Assembly: GCA_036382855.1 (NCBI GenBank)
Contig: DASVPO010000006.1
Span: forward strand, 496,001-560,000
Source: DASVTR01 sp036382855
GTDB lineage: Bacteria > Acidobacteriota > Blastocatellia > Pyrinomonadales > Pyrinomonadaceae
Reading direction: 5' to 3'
Length of the DNA: 64,000 nucleotides
Shown here: piece after piece, positions 17,611 to 25,256 of the stretch
How the letters are laid out: every line of letters begins with the position of its first letter
How positions within the stretch are numbered: position 1 is the stretch's first letter
Translations under genes and position numbers: made by a program
Notes under the pieces: model-generated
Databases searched by the model: none
What the model was told of the DNA's origin: nothing
Seen by the model: the letters and a program-made list of their open reading frames with translations, nothing else

Positions 17611-18519
17611 TTAAACGATGTCCGCGAAAGTCTTTTCCATTCGCCGGAAATAGAATGTGCCCGTCACTAAGATAAGCAGCGACATCGTCGCGGAGATAAC
17701 GATTGCCATCCCCGGCGCTGTTTCAGTTCGCAGGAGCGCCCACCTGAATCCCTCAACGACGCCGACCATCGGGTTGAGACTATAGACGAGCCGCCAGCGC
17801 CCCGAGAGCAGGCTGGCCGGATAAACAACCGGCGTCGCAAACATCCAGATTTGCGTCAGGAACCCGACGATGTAACGCACGTCGCGATACTTCACATTGA
17901 GCGCCGAAAGCCACAGCCCCGTGCCGAGCGCCGTCACCAGCGCCAGCAGAAGCAGGAGCGGCAGCCACAGCACAATCGCCAACTGCGGAGCGACGCCGTA
18001 ATAAGCCATCATCCCCAGCAGCACCAGAAACGAGAGCGCGAAATCCGGCAACCCGCCGAGCACAACCGAGATGGGCACGACGAGGCGCGGAAAATAAACC
18101 TTCTTGATGAGATTGGCGCTGCCGACGAGGCTGTTTGACGATTGCGTCAGCCCGTTGGCAAAGAACGTCCAAGGCACTAAGGCCGCGAAAGCAAACAAGG
18201 GATACGGCACGTTGTCCGAAGGCATACGCGCCAGTTTCCCGAAGAAGACTGCGAAGATGAGCATTGTCAAAAACGGTTGCAGGATGGCCCAGGCGAGGCC
18301 AAGGGCCGTCTGCTTGTAACGAATCTTGATGTCGCGCCACGCGAGGAAGTAGAGCAGTTCGCGGTATTCCCATAGCTCTCTGAGCCTGAGCGCAGCCCAG
18401 CCGCGCGAAGGCTCAATCAACACTTCGTGCGCCTGCGACGCGCTCGCAGCCGCGCGGCGTGCTTCATCCTCCTGCTGCTGCTGTGCCTCGCGGCTCTTGA
18501 CCGCTTCGCCGCTCATCAT
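17611..18519 (-). CDS. wzm: Polysaccharide ABC transporter permease (ABC-2 family)
   Basis: This 302-residue integral membrane protein has a cytoplasmic N-terminus of about 55 residues, the amphipathic WRDIKIRYKQTALGLAWAILQP entry typical of Wzm/TagG, and six hydrophobic segments. It pairs with the ATPase encoded directly downstream. The start overlaps the stop of the epimerase gene (ATGA-type overlap at 18516-18519), which indicates translational coupling. Two adjacent ATGs are possible starts. The first 40 residues are rich in Ala, Glu and Gln, and are longer than in many homologues. Confidence 0.92.
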   Translation of the reverse strand: MMSGEAVKSREAQQQQEDEARRAAASASQAHEVLIEPSRGWAALRLRELWEYRELLYFLAWRDIKIRYKQTALGLAWAILQPFLTMLIFAVFFGKLARMPSDNVPYPLFAFAALVPWTFFANGLTQSSNSLVGSANLIKKVYFPRLVVPISVVLGGLPDFALSFLVLLGMMAYYGVAPQLAIVLWLPLLLLLALVTALGTGLWLSALNVKYRDVRYIVGFLTQIWMFATPVVYPASLLSGRWRLVYSLNPMVGVVEGFRWALLRTETAPGMAIVISATMSLLILVTGTFYFRRMEKTFADIV

Positions 18520-19607
18520 GCGCCCTGCCCCACTGAATAAGCATCTGCAAGATGCCCTACAATCTTCTCTGCTGCCCGCCCGTCACCGAAGAACTGCGGC
18601 GGCGTTTCTTCCGGCCACGCGTGTTCTTTGACTGCGCGCAGGATTTGCTCGCGCTCCGCGCCCGCAATAACGTTCCATCCGGCTTCCACCGTCTCGACCC
18701 ACTCGGTTTCCGGCCTCAACGTCACACACGGCACACCGAAAAAGAAAGCTTCCTTCTGCATCCCGCCGGAATCCGTCAGAATCAGCCGCGCGTGTTGTTC
18801 GAGCAGCAGCATGTCAAGGTAGCCGACAGGTTCTATCATCTTCACGTTCGTTGCCTTCGTGATTAATGCTTCTTCCGACTCACTGATTTTCTGCCGCGTG
18901 CGCGGGTGGACGGGGAAGATGACAGTCTCGCCTGTTCCGGCAAAAGCTGCGAGGATGCTGCGCAGATGTTCTGGCACGTCCGTATTGTAGGGGCGATGGA
19001 GCGTTGCGAGCAGATATTCTTTCGGTTGCACTCCGAGTTGATCCAGTATCGCGGAGCGCTCGCGCGCGACTTCGGCAAACTGTAGAACGGCGTCGTACAT
19101 CGTGTCGCCAACTAAGTGCACGCCTCTTGTGATTCCTTCACGCGCGAGATTTTCGACTGCGGTGTGCGTCGGACAAAAAAGCTGGTCGGAGCAGTGGTCC
19201 GTCAAAACGCGGTTGTGCTCTTCCGGCATCGTGCGGTTAAAGGAGCGCAGGCCCGCTTCGACGTGCGCGATGGGGATGTGCAGCTTGCAGGCTGCGAGGG
19301 CGGCGGCGATGGTGGAGTTGGTGTCGCCATAAACGAGCACGCAATTGGGGCGCTCTCGCTGCATCGTCATCTCAAGGCCCATCAACATCTGCCCCGTCTG
19401 CCAGCCGTGCGAGCCCGACCCGACCTCAAGATTGACAGCCGGTTCAGAGAGTCGCATCTCTTCAAAAAAGACGCGCGACATGCGTTGGTCATAGTGCTGG
19501 CCGGTATGGACCAGAAACTCCGTGTGACCTGCACGCGCGAGCGCACGACTGACCGGCGCTGCCTTAATAAACTGTGGCCGGGCTCCGACCACCGTCAAAA
19601 CTTTCAC
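18516..19607 (-). CDS. wecB: Non-hydrolysing UDP-N-acetylglucosamine 2-epimerase family protein (WecB/WbpI-like)
   Basis: This 363-residue protein shows family landmarks: MKVLTVVGARPQFIKAAP at the start, HTGQHYD, HVEAGLRSFNRTMPEEHNR and SDSGGMQKEAFFFGVPCVTLR (written here in the family form; the sequence reads LTDSGGMQKEA). It epimerises C2 of a UDP-sugar. Directly upstream are WbpE-, WbpD- and WbpB-like genes. The substrate is therefore more likely UDP-2,3-diacetamido-2,3-dideoxyglucuronate (WbpI activity, giving the manno sugar) than UDP-GlcNAc. Sequence alone does not settle this. Confidence 0.88.
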   Translation of the reverse strand: MKVLTVVGARPQFIKAAPVSRALARAGHTEFLVHTGQHYDQRMSRVFFEEMRLSEPAVNLEVGSGSHGWQTGQMLMGLEMTMQRERPNCVLVYGDTNSTIAAALAACKLHIPIAHVEAGLRSFNRTMPEEHNRVLTDHCSDQLFCPTHTAVENLAREGITRGVHLVGDTMYDAVLQFAEVARERSAILDQLGVQPKEYLLATLHRPYNTDVPEHLRSILAAFAGTGETVIFPVHPRTRQKISESEEALITKATNVKMIEPVGYLDMLLLEQHARLILTDSGGMQKEAFFFGVPCVTLRPETEWVETVEAGWNVIAGAEREQILRAVKEHAWPEETPPQFFGDGRAAEKIVGHLADAYSVGQGA

Positions 19608-19613
19608 GAGCCT

Positions 19614-20837
19614 TTAATTCTTCCCCGCACGATAAAAATCGGCGATTGCCTCGACCACTGTTCCCATCATGCTCTCCGTCAGTTCAGGATAAATCGGGAG
19701 CGCTAATGTCTCGCGCGCGGCGCGCTCGCTCTGCGGAAAGTCGCCCGCCGCGTGGCCCAACTCAGCGAAGCATTCCTGCATGTGCATCGGCACGGGGTAG
19801 TAAATCTCAGTCCCGATTTTACGCTGCTTGAGATGGGCCAGAAGCGCGTCGCGCTGGCCGCAGCGGATAACAAACTGGTTATAGATGTGGCGCACGTCAG
19901 CCGCTTCAAAGGGCAGCACGACGCCGGACAATTCGTTCAACTGGTTAACTGCTTCCGCGCCGCCCTGCGCGTCGCTTGTTAAGCCGACTAATTGCGGCTC
20001 GATGCTCAACTCTGCTTCATTGAAGAGGCGGCGATACGTGGCCGCGTTCTGCTGTCGCTTCTCCGTCCAGTTGTCCAGATACTTCAGCTTGATTCTCAGG
20101 ACGGCGGCCTGAATCGCGTCGAGGCGGAAATTGCCGCCGATGACCTTGTTGTAATACTTCGGCGCGTAGCCGTGGTTGCGCAGCAGCTTGACCTGTTTGG
20201 CGAGCGCGGCGTCGTTGGTCGTCACCATTCCGCCGTCGCCGAAGCCGCCAAGATTCTTCGAGGGGAAGAAACTGAAGACGGCCATGTCGCCGATGCTTCC
20301 CGCGCGGCGGCCCGCATCTTCCGAGCCGATGGCCTGCGCAGCATCTTCGATGACCGTCAGGTTATGACGGCGCGCCACTTCCATAACCGGCGTCATGTCG
20401 GCCACCTGCCCGTAGAGATGAACGGGGATGATGGCGCGCGTGCGCTCCGTGATGGCGGCTTCAATGCGGCTTGGATCAATGTTGTAGGTCAGCGGGTCAA
20501 TGTCAACGAAGACTGGCTTGGCATGAAGACGCGCGACTGCGCTCGCGGTCGCGAAAAACGTGTAAGGCGTAGTGATGACTTCATCGCCCGGCTTGAGGTC
20601 AATCGCCATCAGCGCGACGAGCAGCCCGTCCGTGCCCGAAGAGACGCCGATGCCAAACTCGCATTGCGAGTAGGCTGCGACCTCACGTTCGAGGGCTTCG
20701 ACTTCAGGGCCAAGGATGAAGTGCTGCGAATCCGCAACGCGGTCAATGGCCGCGCGTATCTCATCGCGGATAGTTGCATACTGGGCTTTCAAATCAAGCA
20801 GCGGAACGGGCTGCGTTTCTCTTTCAACATCAATCAT
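19614..20837 (-). CDS. wbpE: PLP-dependent sugar aminotransferase, DegT/DnrJ/EryC1 family (WbpE-like)
   Basis: This 407-residue aminotransferase has the PLP lysine K194 in FFPSKNLGGFGDGG, the VIEDAAQAIGS motif (Asp binding the pyridine nitrogen) and the GVSSGTDGL phosphate region. It is expected to aminate the 3-keto group made by the oxidoreductase at 21500, giving a UDP-3-amino-uronate. A stretch of about 35 residues around 270-305 (Gly/Ala/Asn-rich, QGGAEAVNQLNE) is extra compared with the paralogue at 28269. It starts 57 bases after the acetyltransferase gene and ends 6 bases before wecB. Confidence 0.87.
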   Translation of the reverse strand: MIDVERETQPVPLLDLKAQYATIRDEIRAAIDRVADSQHFILGPEVEALEREVAAYSQCEFGIGVSSGTDGLLVALMAIDLKPGDEVITTPYTFFATASAVARLHAKPVFVDIDPLTYNIDPSRIEAAITERTRAIIPVHLYGQVADMTPVMEVARRHNLTVIEDAAQAIGSEDAGRRAGSIGDMAVFSFFPSKNLGGFGDGGMVTTNDAALAKQVKLLRNHGYAPKYYNKVIGGNFRLDAIQAAVLRIKLKYLDNWTEKRQQNAATYRRLFNEAELSIEPQLVGLTSDAQGGAEAVNQLNELSGVVLPFEAADVRHIYNQFVIRCGQRDALLAHLKQRKIGTEIYYPVPMHMQECFAELGHAAGDFPQSERAARETLALPIYPELTESMMGTVVEAIADFYRAGKN

Positions 20838-20894
20838 GGTCAGTCGCTTTCAGAATTAAAAATTTTAGTCTCAAGCGCTTTTGGCCTTTAGGCT

Positions 20895-21503
20895 TCAGAG
20901 CGCTTTGTCTTCCGGCCAATCGAGGCAGCGCAGGACGTTTGGCTCAGTCTCTCTGTAGCGCCAGCCGCTCTCGGGGCAGACTAGATTGCCGTCCGCGTCC
21001 TGCTGCTCAAGGCGGTGGCCGTGGCGGCTCATCCAGCCTTTACGCCGGGCGGGCACGCCGAGCATCAAGGCATAGTCGGGCACATCGCCTCTGACAACCG
21101 CGCCCGCTCCGATGAAGGCGTAGCGGCCGATGGTTGCGCCGCAGACGATTGTCGAGTTTGCGCCGAGCGTTGCACCACGCCGCACGAGTGTTCGTTGATA
21201 CTGGCTGTGTCTGACAATCTGCGAGCGCGGGTTGATGACGTTCGTAAAGACGCAGGACGGGCCGCAGAAAACGTCGTCCTCCAACTCAACGCCCGTATAG
21301 ATGGAGACGTTGTTCTGTATCTTGACGTTGTTGCCGATGCGGACATCATTGGCGACGTTGACGTTCTGGCCGAGGATGCAGCGCTCGCCTATCTTTGCGC
21401 GCTGCTGAACGTGGGAGAAGTGCCAGATTTTCGTGCCCGCGCCGATTTCGCATGGTTCGTCAACGTAGGCGCTCTCGTGTACAAAGTAGTTTCGCTCGGT
21501 CAT
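20895..21503 (-). CDS. wbpD: Left-handed beta-helix sugar N-acetyltransferase (WbpD/WlbB-like)
   Basis: This 202-residue protein has many hexapeptide repeats forming a left-handed beta-helix (for example GAGTKIWHFSHVQ, GNNVKIQNNVSIYTGV). The segment VFTNVINPRSQI and the RRGATLGANSTIVCG motif are characteristic of UDP-2-acetamido-3-amino-glucuronate N-acetyltransferases. It should acetylate the 3-amino group from acetyl-CoA and work as a trimer. About 45 C-terminal residues after the helix (SRHGHRLEQQDADGNLVCPE) match the usual tail. It overlaps the upstream oxidoreductase gene by 4 bases. Confidence 0.87.
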   Translation of the reverse strand: MTERNYFVHESAYVDEPCEIGAGTKIWHFSHVQQRAKIGERCILGQNVNVANDVRIGNNVKIQNNVSIYTGVELEDDVFCGPSCVFTNVINPRSQIVRHSQYQRTLVRRGATLGANSTIVCGATIGRYAFIGAGAVVRGDVPDYALMLGVPARRKGWMSRHGHRLEQQDADGNLVCPESGWRYRETEPNVLRCLDWPEDKAL

Positions 21504-22525
21504 TTGAATACTGCTGTTCCTTCGTTAAGATTTACGAGCGGGAGCGTCAGAGGCTCTCCGTTCATCACGAGCGAGCGCTGTGCTGCCTGCAAGACTTGTA
21601 GCACGCGCAGGCCGCTTGCGCCGTCGGTCGCTGGCGCGCGTCGCGTCTCGATGGCGTCGAGAAACGCGCGACACTCTAAAAGCAGCGGCTCTTCAGCCTC
21701 AAACTCCACATGCTCGCCCTCGCCCTTAATCGGCACGGGTTCGCCCTCGCGCAACTCTACCCGTTGGTCGTAGAGCACGAGTTGTTTCGTCACATCGTCG
21801 AAGCTCGCCATCTTTTTCGAGCCGATGACGACGAGGCGCTGTTCCTTGAAGGGATGCAGCCAAGAGACGTAGATGTGAGCGCGCACGCCGTTATCGAAAA
21901 GCATGTGCGTAATCGTCACGTCGGCGATGTTCGGCTGGACGTAGCTGCCGCCGTGTGCCGAGACCTGAAAGGGCATCGCGTCCATCAGGCGCAGGATGAT
22001 GGCTATGTCGTGCGGCGCAAAGCTCCACAGGATATTCTCCTCGCGACGGACTTTGCCTAGATTAAGACGGTTCGAGGAGATATAACGCACTTTGCCGAGC
22101 GCCCCTGTGCGCACCAGTTCAAGCAGGCGAACGATGGCCGGGTGATACTCAAGCACGTGCCCGACCATCAAAATGCGACCGCTTTCTTCTGCCAGACGGA
22201 CGAGCGCTGCGCCCTGTTCATAAGTTAAAGCCAACGGCTTTTCGACGAAGACATCCTTGCCCGCTAGAAGAGCCGCGCGCGTCAACTCATAGTGAGTTTC
22301 GGCGGGCGTGCTGATGACAACTCCCGCCACGTTTGCCTCAAGCGCTTCCTCAAGATTTGCGACGACCTTCGAATGCGGCGCTATCTCTGCTGCTATAGTG
22401 CGTCCCTGCGCAGTCGAGTCGCAGCAGACGCGGAGCGCTCCGAGTCGGTCGAAGTTGCGCACGAGGTTTTTGCCCCAGTAGCCGCAGCCGATGACGGCGA
22501 TTGAGGGTGGCTGGCCTGTCTGCAT
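21500..22525 (-). CDS. wbpB: Gfo/Idh/MocA family sugar oxidoreductase (WbpB/WlbA-like)
   Basis: I start at the ATG at 22525 (MQTGQPPSIAVIGCGYWGKN), giving 341 residues. The frame is open to 22684, but that part reads like untranslated leader, and AAGGA plus GAGAGG lie before this ATG. The N-terminal Rossmann fold holds GCGYWGKN. FVEKPLALTYEQGAAL contains the family EKP motif, and APHDIAIILRLM holds the catalytic His region. It should oxidise C3 of UDP-GlcNAc-uronate, feeding the aminotransferase encoded downstream. It is the first gene of the long minus-strand operon. Confidence 0.87.
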   Translation of the reverse strand: MQTGQPPSIAVIGCGYWGKNLVRNFDRLGALRVCCDSTAQGRTIAAEIAPHSKVVANLEEALEANVAGVVISTPAETHYELTRAALLAGKDVFVEKPLALTYEQGAALVRLAEESGRILMVGHVLEYHPAIVRLLELVRTGALGKVRYISSNRLNLGKVRREENILWSFAPHDIAIILRLMDAMPFQVSAHGGSYVQPNIADVTITHMLFDNGVRAHIYVSWLHPFKEQRLVVIGSKKMASFDDVTKQLVLYDQRVELREGEPVPIKGEGEHVEFEAEEPLLLECRAFLDAIETRRAPATDGASGLRVLQVLQAAQRSLVMNGEPLTLPLVNLNEGTAVFK

Positions 22526-22655
22526 CCTCTCTAATTCCTTACTCACAAGCTTCCCGCCCTGGCCTTTGCGACCTCTTCCGTGTGCTGTTCGATGTTGCTC
22601 GTGCTGAACTGTTTTGTGTTTGAGGTCGAGGCGACTTGGCGCGGGTGACGGCGGC

Positions 22656-22684
22656 GAATCGAAAAGCACGCTCAGAAGTGTCAA
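22656..22684 (-). promoter_or_regulatory. Candidate promoter for the minus-strand polysaccharide operon
   Basis: On the minus strand a perfect -35 box TTGACA (22684-22679) is followed after 17 bases by CGATTC, a poor -10 match. It is placed correctly for transcription of the wbpB-like gene, with a leader of about 125 bases. The weak -10 suggests an activator or a different site. Confidence 0.35.
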
Positions 22685-22863
22685 TAATCATGGAGTCAAA
22701 ATCAGTTTGCCGGGCCTTAAACGCGTCGCGCCAATCAAGCCCCGGAGAACGCCGGGCCTCGCGCGCCGACTAATAATTGCCTACAGATAGAAATTCCCGT
22801 TTAAGCTTAACGAAATGCGCAGTCTAACCGTCAGCCTCAAGGAGCGTCAAGCGACGCGCATTC

Positions 22864-22893
22864 TTGACACCCCTCAAAACCGAAACCTATACT
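22864..22893 (+). promoter_or_regulatory. Sigma70-type promoter for rmlB
   Basis: TTGACA at 22864-22869 and TATACT at 22888-22893 with an 18-base spacer make a near-consensus promoter. Transcription would start near 22900, leaving a leader of about 45 bases before the rmlB ATG. It is the best promoter match seen in the window. Confidence 0.7.
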
Positions 22894-22945
22894 CGCAAGT
22901 CCTGTTCGGCGGCCGCTCTCGTTCGATACCCTTTCAAGACAAGCG

Positions 22946-23974
22946 ATGCTAAAGTTTTTCGTCACCGGCGGCGCGGGCTTCATCGGCTCGGCCTTCATCA
23001 GATTGGCGCTCGCAGAGCTTCCCGGCTGCCACATCACAAACTTCGACGCGCTCACCTACGCAGGGAATCCAGACAACCTGACCAACCTGGACGAAAGCCG
23101 CTACCGTCTCGTTCACGGCGACATCGCGGACCGCGAAGCCGTCCTGCGAGCGCTCGAAGAAGACACGGACGCGCTCATCAACTTCGCCGCCGAGACACAC
23201 GTTGACCGCAGCATCATGGATGCCAGCCCTTTTTTGCACACCAACATCACAGGCACGCAAGTCCTGCTCGATGCCACACGCGCGCGAAAGGTGCGGCGCT
23301 TCGTGCAAATTTCTACAGACGAAGTTATGGGCAGCCTCGCGGAGGATGACGAGACGGCTTTTTTCTCGGAGGAATCAACGCTTGCGCCGACCAACCCTTA
23401 TTCCGCGACCAAGGCTGCCGCAGAGCATCTGGTCAACGCCGCGCATCATACGTTTAAGCTCGACACAATCATCACGCGCTGCGGCAACAACTATGGCCCA
23501 AGGCAGTTTCCCGAAAAACTCATCCCGCTCTTAATCAGTAACGCCCTGAGAGACGAGCCGATTCCTGTCTACGGCGACGGGCAGAACGTGCGCGACTGGA
23601 TTTACGTCGAAGACCACGCGCGCGCCCTCCTGCTCGCGACCCTGAAGGGAAAGGCAGGCTCTCTCTACAACATCGGCGCGCGCAACGAGCGGCGCAATCT
23701 GGATGTCGTCAAGTCAATCCTGACAATGCTCGGCAAGCCACACTCGTTGATTCGTTTCGTCAAAGACCGTCCCGGCCACGACCGTCGTTATGCGATTGAC
23801 CCGTCGAAAGCGGAACGCGAGCTTGGCTGGCTGCCCCTGGAGACTTGGGAAAGCGGCATCACGAAGACGATCAAGTGGTACGAAGAGAACGCCGACTGGA
23901 TTCGCCGCGCGCAAACCGGCGCTTACCGCGAATACTACGCGCGCCATTACGGAACGGAGGCCGGAGCACTTTGA
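22946..23974 (+). CDS. rmlB: dTDP-glucose 4,6-dehydratase
   Basis: This 342-residue extended SDR has FFVTGGAGFIGSAF at the start, NFDALTYAGNPDNL (nucleotide-sugar binding, diagnostic for RmlB), ISTDEVMGSL with the Asp-Glu pair that protonates and abstracts at C5/C6, and the YSATK Tyr/Lys pair. It makes dTDP-4-keto-6-deoxyglucose from the product of RmlA (encoded far away at 50373). It is followed with an overlap by rmlD. No clear Shine-Dalgarno precedes the ATG. Confidence 0.95.
   Translation: MLKFFVTGGAGFIGSAFIRLALAELPGCHITNFDALTYAGNPDNLTNLDESRYRLVHGDIADREAVLRALEEDTDALINFAAETHVDRSIMDASPFLHTNITGTQVLLDATRARKVRRFVQISTDEVMGSLAEDDETAFFSEESTLAPTNPYSATKAAAEHLVNAAHHTFKLDTIITRCGNNYGPRQFPEKLIPLLISNALRDEPIPVYGDGQNVRDWIYVEDHARALLLATLKGKAGSLYNIGARNERRNLDVVKSILTMLGKPHSLIRFVKDRPGHDRRYAIDPSKAERELGWLPLETWESGITKTIKWYEENADWIRRAQTGAYREYYARHYGTEAGAL
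23956..23960 (+). promoter_or_regulatory. Shine-Dalgarno deciding a TTG start for rmlD
   Basis: GGAGG at 23956-23960 lies 10 bases before a TTG codon at 23971 that overlaps the rmlB stop (TTGA). The protein sequence from this codon begins exactly at the conserved RVLVTGAGG motif, so this is the likely start rather than codons further upstream inside rmlB. Confidence 0.75.
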
Positions 23975-24828
23975 GAGTTCTGGTAACGGGAGCGGGCGGA
24001 ATGCTCGGGCGCGCCGTGGTCGAGCATTGTGTCTCTCGCGGCGATGAAGTCTTCGCACACGACCGTCTCGGCCTTGACATCACGGAAGCCGCAAGCGTCC
24101 GCGCCATCTTCGAGCGTGAGCGCCCCGAAACGGTCATCAACTGCGCCGCGTGGACGGATGTTGACGGCTGCGAGAGTAATCATGAGCGCGCCTTTATGGT
24201 CAACGCGCGCGGGCCGCAAGCCTTGGCCGGAGCCGCACGCGCCGTCCATGCGCAGCTTATCACCGTCTCCACCGATTACGTTTTCGACGGCGAGAAAGAA
24301 GGCTTCTACACGCAACACGACGACCCGCGCCCCTTAAGCGTTTACGGCGCTGCCAAGCTTGAGGGCGAGCGACTCGCGCAGGCGGCGTGTGCGCGCACGT
24401 TGATCGTGCGTTCGGGGTGGATTTTCGGCGCAGGCGGGCGCAACTATTTGAGCCGTGTGATTGAAATGGCGCGGGCGGGCCAATCTCTTCAGGCCATCCA
24501 TGACGCCTACGGGACGCCGACCTACGCCGTTCATCTGGCGGCGCAGATACGCGAGTTGGCCCAGCTTGATTTGCCCGGCATCTATCACATCGTTAACAGC
24601 GGCGAGGGAGCAAGCTACGAAGAGTTTACGCGCGCCGCGCTTGCGGCTGCCGGAAACCCGACGACGAAAATCGAGAGCGTCGCGTTTGCTTCCCTTGAGC
24701 GGCCCGCACCGCGCCCGCGCAACTCGCGCCTGCGCTGCCTGCTCTCCGCAGCGCTCAAGCTTGAGCCGCTTCCACGCTGGCAAGAGGCTGTCAAAGAGTT
24801 TGCTGTCGCCGCGCGCGGCCGAGCATAA
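23971..24828 (+). CDS. rmlD: dTDP-4-dehydrorhamnose reductase
   Basis: The TTG at 23971 gives 285 residues, the usual RmlD length. Motifs: VTGAGGMLGR (NADPH binding), INCAAWTDVDGCE, STDYVFDGEKEGFYTQHD (typical of RmlD, with the catalytic Thr/Asp region) and YGAAKLEGE (Tyr/Lys pair). It reduces the 4-keto group to give dTDP-L-rhamnose. It overlaps rmlB by 4 bases. RmlA and RmlC for the same pathway are at 50373 and 51183, so the pathway is split over two transcripts. Confidence 0.93.
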   Translation: MRVLVTGAGGMLGRAVVEHCVSRGDEVFAHDRLGLDITEAASVRAIFERERPETVINCAAWTDVDGCESNHERAFMVNARGPQALAGAARAVHAQLITVSTDYVFDGEKEGFYTQHDDPRPLSVYGAAKLEGERLAQAACARTLIVRSGWIFGAGGRNYLSRVIEMARAGQSLQAIHDAYGTPTYAVHLAAQIRELAQLDLPGIYHIVNSGEGASYEEFTRAALAAAGNPTTKIESVAFASLERPAPRPRNSRLRCLLSAALKLEPLPRWQEAVKEFAVAARGRA

Positions 24829-24897
24829 GTTAAGATGAGCTAGCGAATAGTTCGGCGGTGGGTCAATCCGATTAAGAGGCCAGAGGGAATTAACGGC

Positions 24898-25119
24898 ATG
24901 AGTCATTATGAGAAGGTAGCTATCGTTGCTCTTCGGGTGGCGGGCTGTTGCGTCGCGGTTGTGGGGTTGGTGGGCGCAGTTTTCAGTCTGGTGCTCAACC
25001 TGCTCAGGCAAGAATCAGCAGGCATTTATTTCTACTCAAGCCTGACTTACCTGCTCATCGGCCTCGTCCTCTTCGCGCTGAGCAAGCCTCTGGCCGCTCT
25101 GATTGCCGGAAGACTCTGA
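24898..25119 (+). CDS. Small membrane protein of unknown function
   Basis: This 73-residue protein consists mainly of two hydrophobic segments (about 9-36 and 46-70) joined by LLRQESAGIYFYSS. It looks like a two-helix inner-membrane protein with both ends in the cytoplasm. It lies between rmlD and the wzc-like gene in the same direction. I do not recognise the family. The coding call rests on the clean membrane topology and sensible placement. Confidence 0.55.
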   Translation: MSHYEKVAIVALRVAGCCVAVVGLVGAVFSLVLNLLRQESAGIYFYSSLTYLLIGLVLFALSKPLAALIAGRL

Positions 25120-25164
25120 GCAGAGGGTCGCTAAATCGCGTCGCCGCCAGACGGCCAACATGGT

Positions 25165-25192
25165 TTGCCGTGCGGCCGCTCTCTGCTATTAT
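25165..25192 (+). promoter_or_regulatory. Candidate promoter for the wzc-like gene
   Basis: TTGCCG (25165-25170) and TATTAT (25187-25192) with a 16-base spacer lie about 65 bases before the ATG of the co-polymerase/kinase gene, after the end of the small membrane-protein gene. Confidence 0.45.
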
Positions 25193-25256
25193 GTTTCGTC
25201 GTTTGTGCCCGTTTTCCGGGTTGGTCTCTTTAATAGATAAGGTTTAGAAGTTCATT

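Larger units (their letters stand above)
22526..22945. other. Divergent control region between wbpB-like operon and rmlBD
   Basis: About 420 bases without a convincing gene separate the two diverging transcripts. The region holds a strong sigma70-like promoter for rmlB and a perfect TTGACA box facing the minus operon. It also has a small CCCGG-N6-CCGGG stem at 22741-22756. An open frame on the minus strand from 22684 is continuous with the oxidoreductase but looks untranslated. Confidence 0.6.

Noticed and set aside
19992..20891. 299-codon plus-strand open frame opposite the WbpE-like aminotransferase
   Set aside because: Antisense shadow of a clear aminotransferase; the translated product shows no family features.
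22526..22684. Longer start for the WbpB-like oxidoreductase at 22684
   Set aside because: The added 53 residues are low-complexity, cover the candidate promoter, and family members begin just before IAVIGCGYWG.
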